This document shows, in pieces, positions 1-8,249 of a stretch of DNA of 64,000 nucleotides (positions are counted from its first letter, which is position 1; each line of letters begins with the position of its first letter). Position numbers and translations under genes: made by a program. This DNA comes from Mammaliicoccus lentus (GTDB lineage: Bacteria; Bacillota; Bacilli; Staphylococcales; Staphylococcaceae), in NCBI RefSeq assembly GCF_002902755.1, contig NZ_PPRS01000066.1:1-64000 (forward strand), written 5' to 3'. The notes beneath the pieces are model-generated. The model did not search any database, was not told where the DNA came from, and saw nothing but the letters and a program-made list of their open reading frames with translations.

Positions 1-18
1 GATCGAAGACTTAATCAA
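1..18 (+). rRNA. 23S rRNA, 3' end only
   Basis: The first bases (GATCGAAGACTTAATCAA) match the conserved 3' terminus of Firmicute 23S rRNA, and a 5S gene follows after about 90 bp, as expected in an rrn operon. Only the tail is present; the exact mature end is approximate. Confidence 0.7.
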
Positions 19-108
19 ATTTTTAAAATCGGTTTTGCGCCGTAAAATCTGCTTACTATCTAGTTTTGAATGTGCAATACATTCTTAATAAGTTTTTATT
101 ACTATTTG

Positions 109-223
109 TCTGGTGACGATAGCAAAGAGGTCACACCTGTTCCCATGCCGAACACAGAAGTTAAGCTCTTTAGCGCCGATGGTAGTTGGGCTTACGTTCC
201 GCGAGAGTAGGACGTTGCCGGGC
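109..223 (+). rRNA. rrf: 5S rRNA
   Basis: About 115 nt opening with TCTGGTGACGATAGC and closing with GTTGCCGGGC, the complementary ends of helix I. The conserved internal stretches CCCATGCCGAACACAGAAG and GCGAGAGTAGGACG are present. It lies between the 23S tail and the first tRNA, so it is the last rRNA of an rrn operon that reads into the tRNA array. Confidence 0.95.
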
Positions 224-249
224 AAATATAAAAATTACATATATTAAAT

Positions 250-325
250 GGAGAATTAGCTCAGCTGGGAGAGCATCTGCCTTACAAGCAGAGGGTCGGC
301 GGTTCGAACCCGTCATTCTCCACCA
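250..325 (+). tRNA. tRNA-Val(TAC)
   Basis: Full cloverleaf: acceptor GGAGAAT pairs with ATTCTCC, anticodon loop reads CTTACAA, T-loop GGTTCGAACC, CCA encoded. First tRNA of the array behind 5S. Confidence 0.95.
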
Positions 326-329
326 TTTA

Positions 330-405
<76 letters not shown>

Positions 406-412
406 TGTTTTA

Positions 413-488
413 GAGCCATTAGCTCAGTTGGTAGAGCATCTGACTTTTAATCAGAGGGTCAGAGGTTCGAATCCTCTATGGCTCACCA
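413..488 (+). tRNA. tRNA-Lys(TTT)
   Basis: Acceptor GAGCCAT pairs with ATGGCTC, anticodon loop CTTTTAA, CCA encoded. Confidence 0.95.
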
Positions 489-491
489 TTA

Positions 492-573
492 GCGGGTGTG
501 GCGGAATTGGCAGACGCACTAGACTTAGGATCTAGCGCCTTACGGCGTGGGGGTTCGACTCCCTTCACCCGCA
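492..573 (+). tRNA. tRNA-Leu(TAG)
   Basis: Class II tRNA with a long variable arm (GCGCCTTACGGCGT). Acceptor GCGGGTG pairs with CACCCGC, anticodon loop CTTAGGA. CCA is not encoded. Confidence 0.95.
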
Positions 574-602
574 TTATTTAAAGAAATTAAGCATTTAATC
601 TT

Positions 603-677
603 GCAGAAGTAGTTCAGCGGTAGAATACAACCTTGCCAAGGTTGGGGTCGCGGGTTCGAATCCCGTCTTCTGCTCCA
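603..677 (+). tRNA. tRNA-Gly(GCC)
   Basis: Acceptor GCAGAAG pairs with CTTCTGC, anticodon loop TTGCCAA, normal T-loop GGTTCGAATCC, CCA encoded. This is an ordinary proteinogenic glycine tRNA, unlike the two copies at 2167 and 2276. Confidence 0.95.
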
Positions 678-683
678 TTATTT

Positions 684-772
684 GCCGGGGTGGCGGAACT
701 GGCAGACGCACAGGACTTAAAATCCTGCGATAAGTGATTATCGTACCGGTTCGATTCCGGTCCTCGGCACCA
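684..772 (+). tRNA. tRNA-Leu(TAA)
   Basis: Class II tRNA with a long variable arm. Acceptor GCCGGGG pairs with TCCTCGGC allowing G-T pairs, anticodon loop CTTAAAA, CCA encoded. Confidence 0.93.
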
Positions 773-781
773 TTTTAATAT

Positions 782-855
782 GCGCCCGTAGCTCAATTGG
801 ATAGAGCGTTTGACTACGGATCAAGAGGCTAGGGGTTCGACTCCTCTCGGGCGCG
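782..855 (+). tRNA. tRNA-Arg(ACG)
   Basis: Acceptor GCGCCCG pairs with CGGGCGC, anticodon loop CTACGGA (A34 is expected to be edited to inosine by TadA). No CCA encoded. Confidence 0.94.
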
Positions 856-874
856 TAATGACCAGTTAAGGTTA

Positions 875-948
875 CGGGAAGTAGCTCAGCTTGGTAGAGC
901 ACTTGGTTTGGGACCAAGGGGTCGCAGGTTCGAATCCTGTCTTCCCGA
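875..948 (+). tRNA. tRNA-Pro(TGG)
   Basis: Acceptor CGGGAAG pairs with CTTCCCG, anticodon loop TTTGGGA, no CCA encoded. Confidence 0.94.
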
Positions 949-972
949 CTCTTTAAAAGTTATATATTAAAT

Positions 973-1048
973 GGGGGCTTAGCTCAGATGGGAGAGCGCC
1001 TGCTTTGCACGCAGGAGGTCAGCGGTTCGATCCCGCTAGTCTCCACCA
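973..1048 (+). tRNA. tRNA-Ala(TGC)
   Basis: Acceptor GGGGGCT pairs with AGTCTCC through a G-T pair, anticodon loop TTTGCAC, CCA encoded. Confidence 0.94.
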
Positions 1049-1073
1049 TTTAAAATTAATACATTACCATTAT

Positions 1074-1147
1074 GGCGGCGTAGCTCAGCTGGCTAGAGCG
1101 TACGGTTCATACCCGTGAGGTCGGGGGTTCGATCCCCTCTGCCGCCA
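1074..1147 (+). tRNA. tRNA-Met(CAT), probably the elongator
   Basis: Acceptor GGCGGCG pairs with TGCCGCC, anticodon loop TTCATAC, no CCA encoded. It resembles the known Bacillus elongator tRNA-Met, so I assign Met elongator rather than Ile2. That choice is inference. Confidence 0.85.
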
Positions 1148-1181
1148 TTAAAATTAAATATGTCATACATATTTTGATTTT

Positions 1182-1255
1182 GGACCTTTAGCTCAGTTGG
1201 TCAGAGCAAACGGCTCATAACCGTTGGGTCGCAGGTTCGAGTCCTGCAAGGTCCA
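1182..1255 (+). tRNA. tRNA with CAT anticodon, probably Ile2 (lysidine-modified)
   Basis: Acceptor GGACCTT pairs with AAGGTCC, anticodon loop CTCATAA, no CCA encoded. The array holds three CAT tRNAs. One is the initiator and one resembles elongator Met, leaving this as the likely Ile2 substrate of TilS. By elimination only; a Met identity is not excluded. Confidence 0.75.
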
Positions 1256-1267
1256 TACTTATATAGT

Positions 1268-1360
1268 GGAGGAATACCCAAGTTCGGCTGAAGGGATCGG
1301 TCTTGAAAACCGACAGGGGCTTAACGGCTCGCGGGGGTTCGAATCCCTCTTCCTCCGCCA
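1268..1360 (+). tRNA. tRNA-Ser(TGA)
   Basis: Class II tRNA with a long variable arm. Acceptor GGAGGAA pairs with TTCCTCC, anticodon loop CTTGAAA, CCA encoded. Confidence 0.95.
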
Positions 1361-1391
1361 TTATATTTGTACACTAATTATTTATTATTAA

Positions 1392-1465
<74 letters not shown>

Positions 1466-1477
1466 TTATTATTTTTA

Positions 1478-1553
1478 GGTCCCGTGGTGTAGCGGTTAAC
1501 ATGCCTGCCTGTCACGCAGGAGATCGCGGGTTCGATTCCCGTCGGGACCGCCA
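1478..1553 (+). tRNA. tRNA-Asp(GTC)
   Basis: Acceptor GGTCCCG pairs with CGGGACC, anticodon loop CTGTCAC, CCA encoded. Identical copy at 41978. Confidence 0.95.
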
Positions 1554-1573
1554 TTTTTAAAAATTTAATGTAT

Positions 1574-1646
1574 GGCTCAGTAGCTCAGTCGGTAGAGCAA
1601 AGGACTGAAAATCCTTGTGTCGGCGGTTCGATTCCGTCCTGAGCCA
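1574..1646 (+). tRNA. tRNA-Phe(GAA)
   Basis: Acceptor GGCTCAG pairs with CTGAGCC, anticodon loop CTGAAAA, no CCA encoded. Identical copy at 42065. Confidence 0.95.
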
Positions 1647-1661
1647 TCTTTTAAAGTTTAA

Positions 1662-1737
<76 letters not shown>

Positions 1738-1743
1738 TCTATC

Positions 1744-1827
1744 GGAGGGATAGCGAAGTGGCTAAACGCGGCGGACTGTAAATCCGCTCCTTCGGGTTCG
1801 GCAGTTCGAATCTGCCTCCCTCCACCA
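1744..1827 (+). tRNA. tRNA-Tyr(GTA)
   Basis: Class II tRNA. Acceptor GGAGGGA pairs with TCCCTCC, anticodon loop CTGTAAA, CCA encoded. Confidence 0.95.
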
Positions 1828-1838
1828 TTATTATTTAT

Positions 1839-1912
1839 AGGGGTATAGTTCAACGGTAGAATAGAGGTCTCCAAAACCTTTGGTGTGGGTTCGATTCCTA
1901 CTACCCCTGCCA
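1839..1912 (+). tRNA. tRNA-Trp(CCA)
   Basis: Acceptor AGGGGTA pairs with TACCCCT, anticodon loop CTCCAAA, GCCA at the 3' end. Only one base separates it from tRNA-His. Confidence 0.95.
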
Positions 1913-1913
1913 T

Positions 1914-1987
1914 GGCGGTTGTGGCGAAGTGGTTAACGCATCGGATTGTGGTTCCGACATTCGTGGGTTCGATTCCCATCAGCCGCC
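1914..1987 (+). tRNA. tRNA-His(GTG)
   Basis: An extra 5' G opposite C73 gives the eight-pair acceptor typical of tRNA-His. Anticodon loop TTGTGGT, no CCA encoded. A close copy at 42155 differs by a compensated change in the acceptor. Confidence 0.94.
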
Positions 1988-2001
1988 CTTATTTTTATTA
2001 A

Positions 2002-2073
2002 TGGGCTATAGCCAAGCGGTAAGGCAACGGACTTTGACTCCGTCACTCGCTGGTTCGAATCCAGCTAGCCCAG
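2002..2073 (+). tRNA. tRNA-Gln(TTG)
   Basis: Acceptor TGGGCTA pairs with TAGCCCA, anticodon loop CTTTGAC, no CCA encoded. Confidence 0.94.
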
Positions 2074-2079
2074 TTGTTT

Positions 2080-2154
2080 GGCGGCATAGCCAAGTGGTAA
2101 GGCCGAGGTCTGCAAAACCTCTATTCACCGGTTCAAATCCGGTTGCCGCCTCCA
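2080..2154 (+). tRNA. tRNA-Cys(GCA)
   Basis: Acceptor GGCGGCA pairs with TGCCGCC, anticodon loop CTGCAAA, CCA encoded. Confidence 0.95.
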
Positions 2155-2166
2155 TTAATAAATATT

Positions 2167-2241
2167 GCGGGAGTATTTCAACTCTTAGAATACATTCCTT
2201 CCTGGAATGAGATATAGGTGCAAATCCTATCTTCCGCTCCA
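2167..2241 (+). tRNA. tRNA-Gly(TCC), probable non-proteinogenic cell-wall type, copy 1
   Basis: Acceptor GCGGGAG pairs with CTTCCGC and CCA is encoded. The D-arm is TATTTCAACTCTTAGAATA without the usual AGCTCAG and GG. The T-loop reads GGTGCAAATCC instead of GGTTCAAATCC. Anticodon loop CTTCCTG puts a pyrimidine at position 37. Staphylococci are known to carry such glycine tRNAs, which bind EF-Tu poorly and supply glycine to the FemX/A/B pentaglycine bridge enzymes. Identity by known family features; not tested here. Confidence 0.88.
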
Positions 2242-2275
2242 ATTCCATTTTTCCTAAATGATTAATTATTAAAAT

Positions 2276-2350
2276 GCGGGAGTATTTCAACTTTTAGAAT
2301 ACATTCCTTCCCGGAATGAGATATAGGTGCAAATCCTATCTTCCGCTCCA
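2276..2350 (+). tRNA. tRNA-Gly(TCC), probable non-proteinogenic cell-wall type, copy 2
   Basis: Tandem near-copy of 2167-2241 with the same GGTGCAAATCC T-loop and CTTCCCG anticodon loop. It differs at only two sites (D-loop C to T and position 37 T to C). A small hairpin with a T tract lies immediately downstream at 2356-2378. Confidence 0.88.
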
Positions 2351-2355
2351 TTATT

Positions 2356-2378
2356 TCTTCCATAGGGAAGATTTTTTT
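2356..2378 (+). terminator. Possible internal terminator within the tRNA array
   Basis: TCTTCC-ATAG-GGAAGA gives a six-pair stem with a four-base loop followed by seven T. It lies between the two cell-wall-type tRNA-Gly genes and tRNA-Leu(CAA). It could lower expression of the last tRNA or act in processing. Confidence 0.55.
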
Positions 2379-2393
2379 ATAGGATAAAGTTAT

Positions 2394-2478
2394 GCCGGCG
2401 TGGTGGAATTGGCAGACACGCGGGACTCAAAATCCCGTGTCCATTGCGGACGTGTCGGTTCGAGCCCGACCGCCGGTA
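2394..2478 (+). tRNA. tRNA-Leu(CAA)
   Basis: Class II tRNA. Acceptor GCCGGCG pairs with CGCCGGT (terminal G-T), anticodon loop CTCAAAA, no CCA encoded. Last gene of the first array. Confidence 0.93.
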
Positions 2479-2487
2479 CTATATTGA

Positions 2488-2518
2488 AAGCCATAAACTT
2501 AGGTTTATGGCTTTTTTA
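2488..2518 (+). terminator. Terminator of the rRNA/tRNA array
   Basis: AAGCCATAAAC-TTAG-GTTTATGGCTT forms a perfect eleven-pair stem followed by a T run, ten bases after tRNA-Leu(CAA). Confidence 0.9.
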
Positions 2519-2620
2519 TTTTATATAATATTAAGAAGTTTAGGATAAATGTGAAAATACGATTGTTTAAAAAGATAAAGTCCTATATCATTAATACATA
2601 TTTACATCTGGAGGAATACT

Positions 2621-3673
2621 ATGGATAAACATTTCACTGCAAAAGAATTTTTTTCTAATATTTTAAATGGTATTGGTGTTGGTATCGTTATTGCTTTAAT
2701 ACCAAATGCTATTCTTGGCGTACTTTTTACATACTTAGCACAGTTTCATCCTATATTAGAAATGTTTAACCAAGCTTTACTGTTAATGCAGTTTGGTATG
2801 AGCTTTATAATAGGAGTGATTGTAGCAAATCAATTTAAATTCCAAGCTACTGATGCTGTTATGATTGGAGCTGCAGGATTGATTGGATCAGGTGCTGTTA
2901 AAATAGAGAATGGTACATATACATTTGCAAGTATTGGGGATGTAGTAAATTTAATCGTTGTATTGGTAATAAGTTGTTTCTTAATGATTAAATTAAAAGG
3001 AAAATTTGGTTCATTAGATATGCTTATATTACCAATTTTAGTTTCTGTTGTGAGTGGATTTATTGGCATGTTAACTTTGCCTTATGTAAGTACTGTAACT
3101 AAAGGTATTGGCAATTTAATTGGTCATTTTTCTACTTTAAATCCATTATTAATGTGTATCTTAATAGCAATTACATACTCTTTATTAATGGTAACACCTA
3201 TTTCCTTAGTTGCTATTGCTACTGCTGTAGGATTAGAAGGTTTGAGCTCTGGCGCAGGTAATATGGGTATTGTAGCAGCTTGTATGACGTTCTTAATAGG
3301 ATCATGGAAAGTTAATAATAGAGGCACAAATATTGTATTGATTGTTGGTGCAGCAAAACTAATGATACCAGTTTATTTTAAACATCCTATAATTGCAGTA
3401 CCGTTACTGTTTAATGGATTAATTTGTGGACTATTAACTTACTTTGTTGGAATTAAAGGAACACCAATGTCTACAGGTTTTGGCTACACAGGTTTTGTCG
3501 GACCAGCTAATGCTATAAAATATATGGACGGACAGTTTATAGTTAACGTATTATTATTGTTATTAGCATACTTCATTATACCTTTAATAAGTGCATACAT
3601 TATACACACACTATGTTTGAAAGTATTACCAAAATATCAAAAAAATATATTTGCTTTTAATAATAAAGCATAG
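2621..3673 (+). CDS. PTS EIIC-type (PTS_EIIC_2) integral membrane protein
   Basis: A 350-residue, very hydrophobic protein with about ten predicted membrane segments from residue 15 to 338. Glycine-rich stretches such as GFGYTGFVGPANAI near residue 290 are typical of the EIIC_2 family of membrane-embedded PTS-like permeases. There is no EIIA or EIIB domain or gene beside it, so the substrate and phosphotransfer partner are unknown. The ATG follows a strong CTGGAGGAATACT ribosome-binding site. It is monocistronic between the tRNA array and a hairpin at 3727. Family assignment is fairly secure; sugar specificity cannot be inferred. Confidence 0.8.
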   Translation: MDKHFTAKEFFSNILNGIGVGIVIALIPNAILGVLFTYLAQFHPILEMFNQALLLMQFGMSFIIGVIVANQFKFQATDAVMIGAAGLIGSGAVKIENGTYTFASIGDVVNLIVVLVISCFLMIKLKGKFGSLDMLILPILVSVVSGFIGMLTLPYVSTVTKGIGNLIGHFSTLNPLLMCILIAITYSLLMVTPISLVAIATAVGLEGLSSGAGNMGIVAACMTFLIGSWKVNNRGTNIVLIVGAAKLMIPVYFKHPIIAVPLLFNGLICGLLTYFVGIKGTPMSTGFGYTGFVGPANAIKYMDGQFIVNVLLLLLAYFIIPLISAYIIHTLCLKVLPKYQKNIFAFNNKA

Positions 3674-3720
3674 AGAGAGGGCCAGAAACCTCATTTTGTT
3701 AAATAAGATTTCGTAGTCCA
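3674..3720 (+). repeat. Degenerate copy of the dispersed GTGGGACAGAAATCTC element
   Basis: GAGAGGGCCAGAAACCTCATTTTG followed by AAGATTTCGTAGTCC is a decayed version of the module seen intact at 31704 and 61885. Confidence 0.6.
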
Positions 3721-3726
3721 TTTTTG

Positions 3727-3756
3727 AGCTAAGGATTTATGTCCTTGGCTTTTATT
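3727..3756 (+). terminator. Terminator after the PTS-like gene
   Basis: AGCTAAGGA-TTTATG-TCCTTGGCT stem with a trailing T-rich run. It sits at the end of the decayed repeat, where intact copies carry their terminator hairpin. Confidence 0.75.
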
Positions 3757-3894
3757 TATGTAAAAAAGAATAAGCCCTAAAACTACATATTATATTCTGA
3801 ATAGTAAGAATATATTGAAAAATAGATTGTTTGTTTCTTTGTTTTCTTGTACAATTAATGATTATTCACAATATTGCATATTGAAAGGAAGTAA

Positions 3895-4881
3895 ATGATG
3901 AAAATAAAATTATTTGATATAAGAGAAGACGAGAAAAATTTTGCTTATAACTGGGGGAAAGTGAATAATCATGAAATAGTATGTGTTGAAGAACATTTAA
4001 CTTTAGATAATGTATCTTCATTAAAAGCATTTGATGCTATTAGTACTCAACAACTACATAAATATGATGATGATATATATGAGGCACTTAATAAGGTAGG
4101 AATTAAGCAAATAGCTGGCCGAACTGCAGGTTTTGATATGTTCAATAAAGAAGAAGCAGCTAAACATGATATTAAAATTACTAATATACCAGCATATAGT
4201 CCTAATGCCATAGCAGAGTTTGCGGTATGTAGAGCATTAGAATTAGTTCGTAACATTAATAAAATACATAAACGTGTTACTAATCAAGATTTTACATGGG
4301 ATGAAAATGTTATTGCTAATGAATTAAGAAGTATGACCATACTTGTTATTGGAGTAGGTCGAATAGGAAAAGTTTCAGCTCAATTATTCAATGGATTTGG
4401 TGCAAAGGTTATAGGTTATGACCCTTATGACCAAAGTTGTGATAATGTTGAATTTTTTGATGACTTAAAAGAAGCTATATCTAAAGCGGACCTTATAACT
4501 CTGCATGTTCCTGCTAATGATGAAACAATGCATATGATCGATGAAGAAACGATAAGTTATATGAAAAATGGTGCATATTTAGTGAATACTTCAAGAGGTA
4601 TTACAGTTGATACTAAAGCCTTATTGAAAGGATTAAATGAAGGAAAAATACATAGCGCTGCTTTAGATGTATATGAACATGAATTTGATTATTTTGCATA
4701 TGATTATTCAAATAAATCTATTGAAGATGAAATATTAAAAGATTTATTGTCGCGTGATGATGTGTTAATTTCACCCCATATAGCATTTTATACAAAAACA
4801 GCTGTTCAGAATATGGTTGAGATATCACTTGATAGCGCACTTGAAGTAATAAACACAGGGAAAAGCTTAAACGAAATATAA
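3895..4881 (+). CDS. ddh: D-lactate dehydrogenase / D-2-hydroxyacid dehydrogenase
   Basis: A 328-residue NAD-dependent dehydrogenase of the D-isomer-specific 2-hydroxyacid family, expected to interconvert pyruvate and D-lactate in the cytoplasm. The Rossmann motif GVGRIG is at 153-158. The expected catalytic residues are visible: Arg234 in NTSRG, Glu261 in DVYEHE and His295 in SPHIAF. Length matches the family (about 330). Two adjacent ATG codons follow an AAGGAAGT ribosome-binding site; I give the first, and the second (3898) is equally spaced. It is monocistronic. Other 2-hydroxyacid substrates are possible. Confidence 0.85.
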   Translation: MMKIKLFDIREDEKNFAYNWGKVNNHEIVCVEEHLTLDNVSSLKAFDAISTQQLHKYDDDIYEALNKVGIKQIAGRTAGFDMFNKEEAAKHDIKITNIPAYSPNAIAEFAVCRALELVRNINKIHKRVTNQDFTWDENVIANELRSMTILVIGVGRIGKVSAQLFNGFGAKVIGYDPYDQSCDNVEFFDDLKEAISKADLITLHVPANDETMHMIDEETISYMKNGAYLVNTSRGITVDTKALLKGLNEGKIHSAALDVYEHEFDYFAYDYSNKSIEDEILKDLLSRDDVLISPHIAFYTKTAVQNMVEISLDSALEVINTGKSLNEI

Positions 4882-4934
4882 TGATAATCAAGTATGAGTG
4901 TTTGAACATTCATACTATTTTTTAAAAAACACTG

Positions 4935-4963
4935 TTGCATAAAATTACAATAATGCGTATAAT
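4935..4963 (+). promoter_or_regulatory. Promoter of the amino-acid transporter/argCJB unit
   Basis: TTGCAT (4935-4940) and TATAAT (4958-4963) are separated by 17 bp, a near-consensus sigma-A promoter 32 bp before the transporter start. Confidence 0.75.
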
Positions 4964-4982
4964 AATGAATATTATTAATTCA
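4936..4982 (+). promoter_or_regulatory. Candidate ArgR/AhrC ARG-box region
   Basis: TGCATAAAATTACA (4936-4949), over the -35, matches 11 of 14 bases of the Bacillus ARG box TGAATAAAAATTCA. Just after the -10, TGAATATTATTAATTCA (4966-4982) is an inverted TGAAT/ATTCA pair with wider spacing than the classic box. Both positions would suit arginine-dependent repression. The sites are visible; the regulator assignment is inference. Confidence 0.5.
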
Positions 4983-4995
4983 GGAGGTTGGAACT

Positions 4996-6459
4996 GTGAA
5001 AAGAAATGTATTATTAAAAATTGTCTTCACCATCATTTGTTTATCACTTATGATTCCAAACATTAGTATAAGCCAAGCTAATGCAGCACAAACGGATCAA
5101 TGGGAGAAAGCAAAAGAACGTGGAGAATTAAGAGTAGGATTATCAGCTGATTATGCACCATATGAATTCGAACATACTAAGGACGGTAATCGAGAATATG
5201 CCGGGATTGATATCGAGCTCGCTAAAAAAATAGCAAAAGATAACGATATAGAATTAAAAATTGTGAATATGCAATTTGATAGTTTACTCGGCGCATTAAA
5301 AACTGGAAAAATCGATATGATTATTTCTGGTATGGCACCAACTCCTGAAAGAAAAAAAGAAGTAGATTTTTCGGATTATTATATGGAAGTCAAACAAAGG
5401 ATGATTGTCCAGAAAAAAGATAAAGACAAATTAAAAACGGTCGATGATTTTAAAGGTAAAATGATTGGTGTTCAAAAGCAAACGACTCAAGAAGAACTTG
5501 CAAAAACTGAAATGCCTGAATCACAACTTAGCTCTCTTACTAGGGTACCCGAAGTTATCATGTCACTTAATTCTGGAAAAATAGACGGAATGATTATAGA
5601 AGGTCCAGTTGCAGACGCTTATCTAGAGAAAAATCCTAATTTAACTTATTCTGATGTTGAATTTTCTGATGCCGATAAAACAACCGCGATTGCTTTACCG
5701 AAAAACTCGCCAGAATTAATGGATAGAGTAAACAAAAGCGTAAAAGATGTGAGAGATAATAACTTGATAAAGGATTATCAAGACAAAGCAACAGAAGCTA
5801 TGTTTGATGATGGTTCATTCTTTAGTAAGTATGGTTCTTATTTCTTACATGGTATCGGTATTACAATTCTATTATCTTTCTTAGGTGTAGTAGCAGGTGC
5901 AATTATTGGTTGCGTATTAGCACTAATGAAATTAGGTAATAGCAAAATACTTAAGTCTATCGCTTCAGTGTACATAGAATTTATTAGAGGTACACCTTTA
6001 CTTGTACAAGTATTTCTAGTGTACTTCGGTACAACCGCAGTACTCGGACTCGATTTATCAGCACTTATTTGCGGTATTATCGCATTAATCATTAATTGTA
6101 GTGCTTATATTGCAGAGATAATAAGAGCAGGTATTAATGCTGTAGATAATGGACAAATGGAAGCAGCTAGGTCATTAGGATTAAATAGAACTCAAGCGAT
6201 GAAGCAAGTAATTATGCCACAAGCTATTAAAAATATTTTACCTGCTTTAGGTAATGAATTTGTAACTGTTATTAAAGAATCATCAATTGTATCTGTAATA
6301 GGTGTAAGCGAACTGATGTTTAATGCACAAGTAGTACAAGGTGCTTCGTTCGATCCATTTACACCGTTACTAGTCGCAGCGGTATTATACTTCATATTAA
6401 CCTTTACATTATCAAGAGTAATGTATTTCGCTGAAAGGAGGTTCAGTGTAAGTGATTAA
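4996..6459 (+). CDS. Amino-acid ABC transporter, fused substrate-binding and permease protein
   Basis: A 487-residue fusion. A signal sequence runs to about residue 30 (QANA), then an SBP_bac_3 domain (about 35-268) and a HisM-type permease domain (about 280-480). The binding domain keeps the ligand arginine in [11 protein letters not shown] (Arg119) and an acidic partner in [15 protein letters not shown]. The permease has the [13 protein letters not shown] coupling loop. The start is GTG after CAGGAGGTTGG. Its ATPase overlaps it by 8 bp and argCJB follows, so it is probably the polar-amino-acid importer of an arginine-linked operon. Homologues are often labelled glutamine transporters; substrate not proven. 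Confidence 0.88.
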   Translation: MKRNVLLKIVFTIICLSLMIPNISISQANAAQTDQWEKAKERGELRVGLSADYAPYEFEHTKDGNREYAGIDIELAKKIAKDNDIELKIVNMQFDSLLGALKTGKIDMIISGMAPTPERKKEVDFSDYYMEVKQRMIVQKKDKDKLKTVDDFKGKMIGVQKQTTQEELAKTEMPESQLSSLTRVPEVIMSLNSGKIDGMIIEGPVADAYLEKNPNLTYSDVEFSDADKTTAIALPKNSPELMDRVNKSVKDVRDNNLIKDYQDKATEAMFDDGSFFSKYGSYFLHGIGITILLSFLGVVAGAIIGCVLALMKLGNSKILKSIASVYIEFIRGTPLLVQVFLVYFGTTAVLGLDLSALICGIIALIINCSAYIAEIIRAGINAVDNGQMEAARSLGLNRTQAMKQVIMPQAIKNILPALGNEFVTVIKESSIVSVIGVSELMFNAQVVQGASFDPFTPLLVAAVLYFILTFTLSRVMYFAERRFSVSD

Positions 6460-7177
6460 AGTTAACGATTTACACAAAACATTTGGAAAAAACGAAGTAT
6501 TAAAAGGCATTAATTTAAATATTAAACAAGGTGAAGTTGTTGCTATTATTGGACCTTCAGGAAGCGGTAAAAGTACGCTTTTAAGATGTTTGAACTTATT
6601 AGAAGAACCAACCTCAGGACAGATATTATTTAAAAATAATGATTTAACGAATGCTAAAGGGACAAAGTTAGACCAATTAAGACAAAAAATGGGGATGGTT
6701 TTCCAAGGATTTAATTTATTCCCACATAAAAAAGTAATAGAAAACGTCACTTTAACACCATTAACATTAAAAAAAGGAAGCAAAAAAGAATTAGATGACC
6801 AAGCCATCCAATTATTAAATAAAGTTGGACTAGAAGATAAATATAATGTTTACCCGTCTAAACTATCAGGCGGACAAAAACAACGTGTTGCAATAGCACG
6901 TGCGCTTGCAATGAATCCTCAAGTTATATTATTTGATGAACCAACTTCGGCATTAGACCCCGAAGTTGTAGGTGAAGTATTGAGTGTTATGAAAGATTTG
7001 GCTAAAGAAGGTATGACTATGGTAGTGGTGACGCACGAAATGGGATTTGCTAAAAATGTAAGTGATCACGTTATATTTATGGACGAAGGAATAGTACAAG
7101 AAGAAGGCACTCCCGAACAAATATTTGATAATCCTCAAAATGATAGAACAAAGCAATTTTTGTCAAAAGTTTTATAA
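6452..7177 (+). CDS. Amino-acid ABC transporter ATP-binding protein
   Basis: A 241-residue ATPase of the polar-amino-acid uptake (GlnQ/ArtR) family that would drive the fused permease at 4996. Walker [10 protein letters not shown] is at 34-42. The LSGGQKQR signature, Walker [13 protein letters not shown] and switch histidine in VTHEMGF are all present. The GTG start lies inside the 3' end of the upstream gene, preceded by GAAAGGAGGTTCAG, so translation is coupled. Only 26 bp separate it from argC. All ATPase motifs are intact. Confidence 0.92.
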   Translation: MIKVNDLHKTFGKNEVLKGINLNIKQGEVVAIIGPSGSGKSTLLRCLNLLEEPTSGQILFKNNDLTNAKGTKLDQLRQKMGMVFQGFNLFPHKKVIENVTLTPLTLKKGSKKELDDQAIQLLNKVGLEDKYNVYPSKLSGGQKQRVAIARALAMNPQVILFDEPTSALDPEVVGEVLSVMKDLAKEGMTMVVVTHEMGFAKNVSDHVIFMDEGIVQEEGTPEQIFDNPQNDRTKQFLSKVL

Positions 7178-7203
7178 TACAAATATAAAAAAGAGGTGTC
7201 GTA

Positions 7204-8235
7204 ATGATTGAAATTGGAATTGTCGGCGGAAGTGGATACGGAGCAGTGGAATTAATTAGATTATTAAATCAACATAAAGAAGTTGAAATTAAATATATAT
7301 TTTCACATTCTAAATCAGGAGAAGCGATAAAAAACACGTATCCTCATTTACAAAACAGTATTCAGGCAGAATTCTCAAGCTTAGATGTAAAAGATGTAGA
7401 ATGTGATTTAATATTTTTTGCAACTCCCTCAAATGTTAGTAAACATTTTATCCCTGACTTAATCGAAAGAGACATTAAAGTAATTGATTTATCAGGTGAT
7501 TTTAGATTAAAAGATCCAAATGTATATAAATCATTTTATGGAGAACAACCAGCCAAACAATCTATATTGAATCAAGCATTTTACAGTTTACCCGAATGGT
7601 CAGAGGTAAATGAAAATAACCAAATTATCGCAAACCCCGGCTGTTTTCCTACATCTATTTTATTAGCATTACATCCGCTAATAACTGATGAGTTAATTAA
7701 ACTTGATTCTATTATTATTGATGCAAAGACTGGTGTATCAGGAGCTGGTCGAAGTTTAAGTCAAAATGTTCATTATGGTGAAATGAATGAAAATTTATCA
7801 GCATATAAATTAGGTGGACATAAACATATACCAGAGATAGAACAATATCTCACGAATCTTTCTAATACCGAAGTTAATGTAACTTTCACACCACACCTTG
7901 TGCCAATGACAAGAGGTATATTATCAACCATTTATATTGATTTAACAAAAGATTACACAGAAGAAAGTCTACATGCTTTATACAAAGATATGTATAAAGA
8001 TAAGCCTTTTGTAAGGATTAGAGATTTAGGAGATTTTCCCAAAACTAAAGAAGTTCTTGGGAGTAACTATTGTGATATAGGAATTTATGTAGATGAAAAA
8101 CGAAATAAAGCTATTATTGTTTCAGTAATTGATAACCTTGTAAAAGGTGCTAGTGGACAAGCAATTCAAAATTTAAATAAACTATATAACTTTGATGAGA
8201 TGGAAGGTTTAGATTTATTACCAATATACCCATAG
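7204..8235 (+). CDS. argC: N-acetyl-gamma-glutamyl-phosphate reductase
   Basis: A 343-residue NADPH-dependent enzyme that reduces N-acetylglutamyl phosphate to the semialdehyde in arginine/ornithine synthesis. The dinucleotide motif GGSGYGAVE is at 8-16 and the catalytic cysteine is Cys147 in NPGCFPTS. The conserved HKHIPEIEQ stretch is present. The ATG follows AAGAGGTGTCGTA. It is third in the unit formed with the upstream transporter and is followed after 14 bp by argJ. Confidence 0.96.
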   Translation: MIEIGIVGGSGYGAVELIRLLNQHKEVEIKYIFSHSKSGEAIKNTYPHLQNSIQAEFSSLDVKDVECDLIFFATPSNVSKHFIPDLIERDIKVIDLSGDFRLKDPNVYKSFYGEQPAKQSILNQAFYSLPEWSEVNENNQIIANPGCFPTSILLALHPLITDELIKLDSIIIDAKTGVSGAGRSLSQNVHYGEMNENLSAYKLGGHKHIPEIEQYLTNLSNTEVNVTFTPHLVPMTRGILSTIYIDLTKDYTEESLHALYKDMYKDKPFVRIRDLGDFPKTKEVLGSNYCDIGIYVDEKRNKAIIVSVIDNLVKGASGQAIQNLNKLYNFDEMEGLDLLPIYP

Positions 8236-8249
8236 AGTGGAGGAATTTG

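Noticed and set aside
6412-6807. 131-codon minus-strand frame opposite the transporter ATPase
   Set aside because: It lies opposite intact Walker A coding sequence and has no ribosome-binding site of its own.
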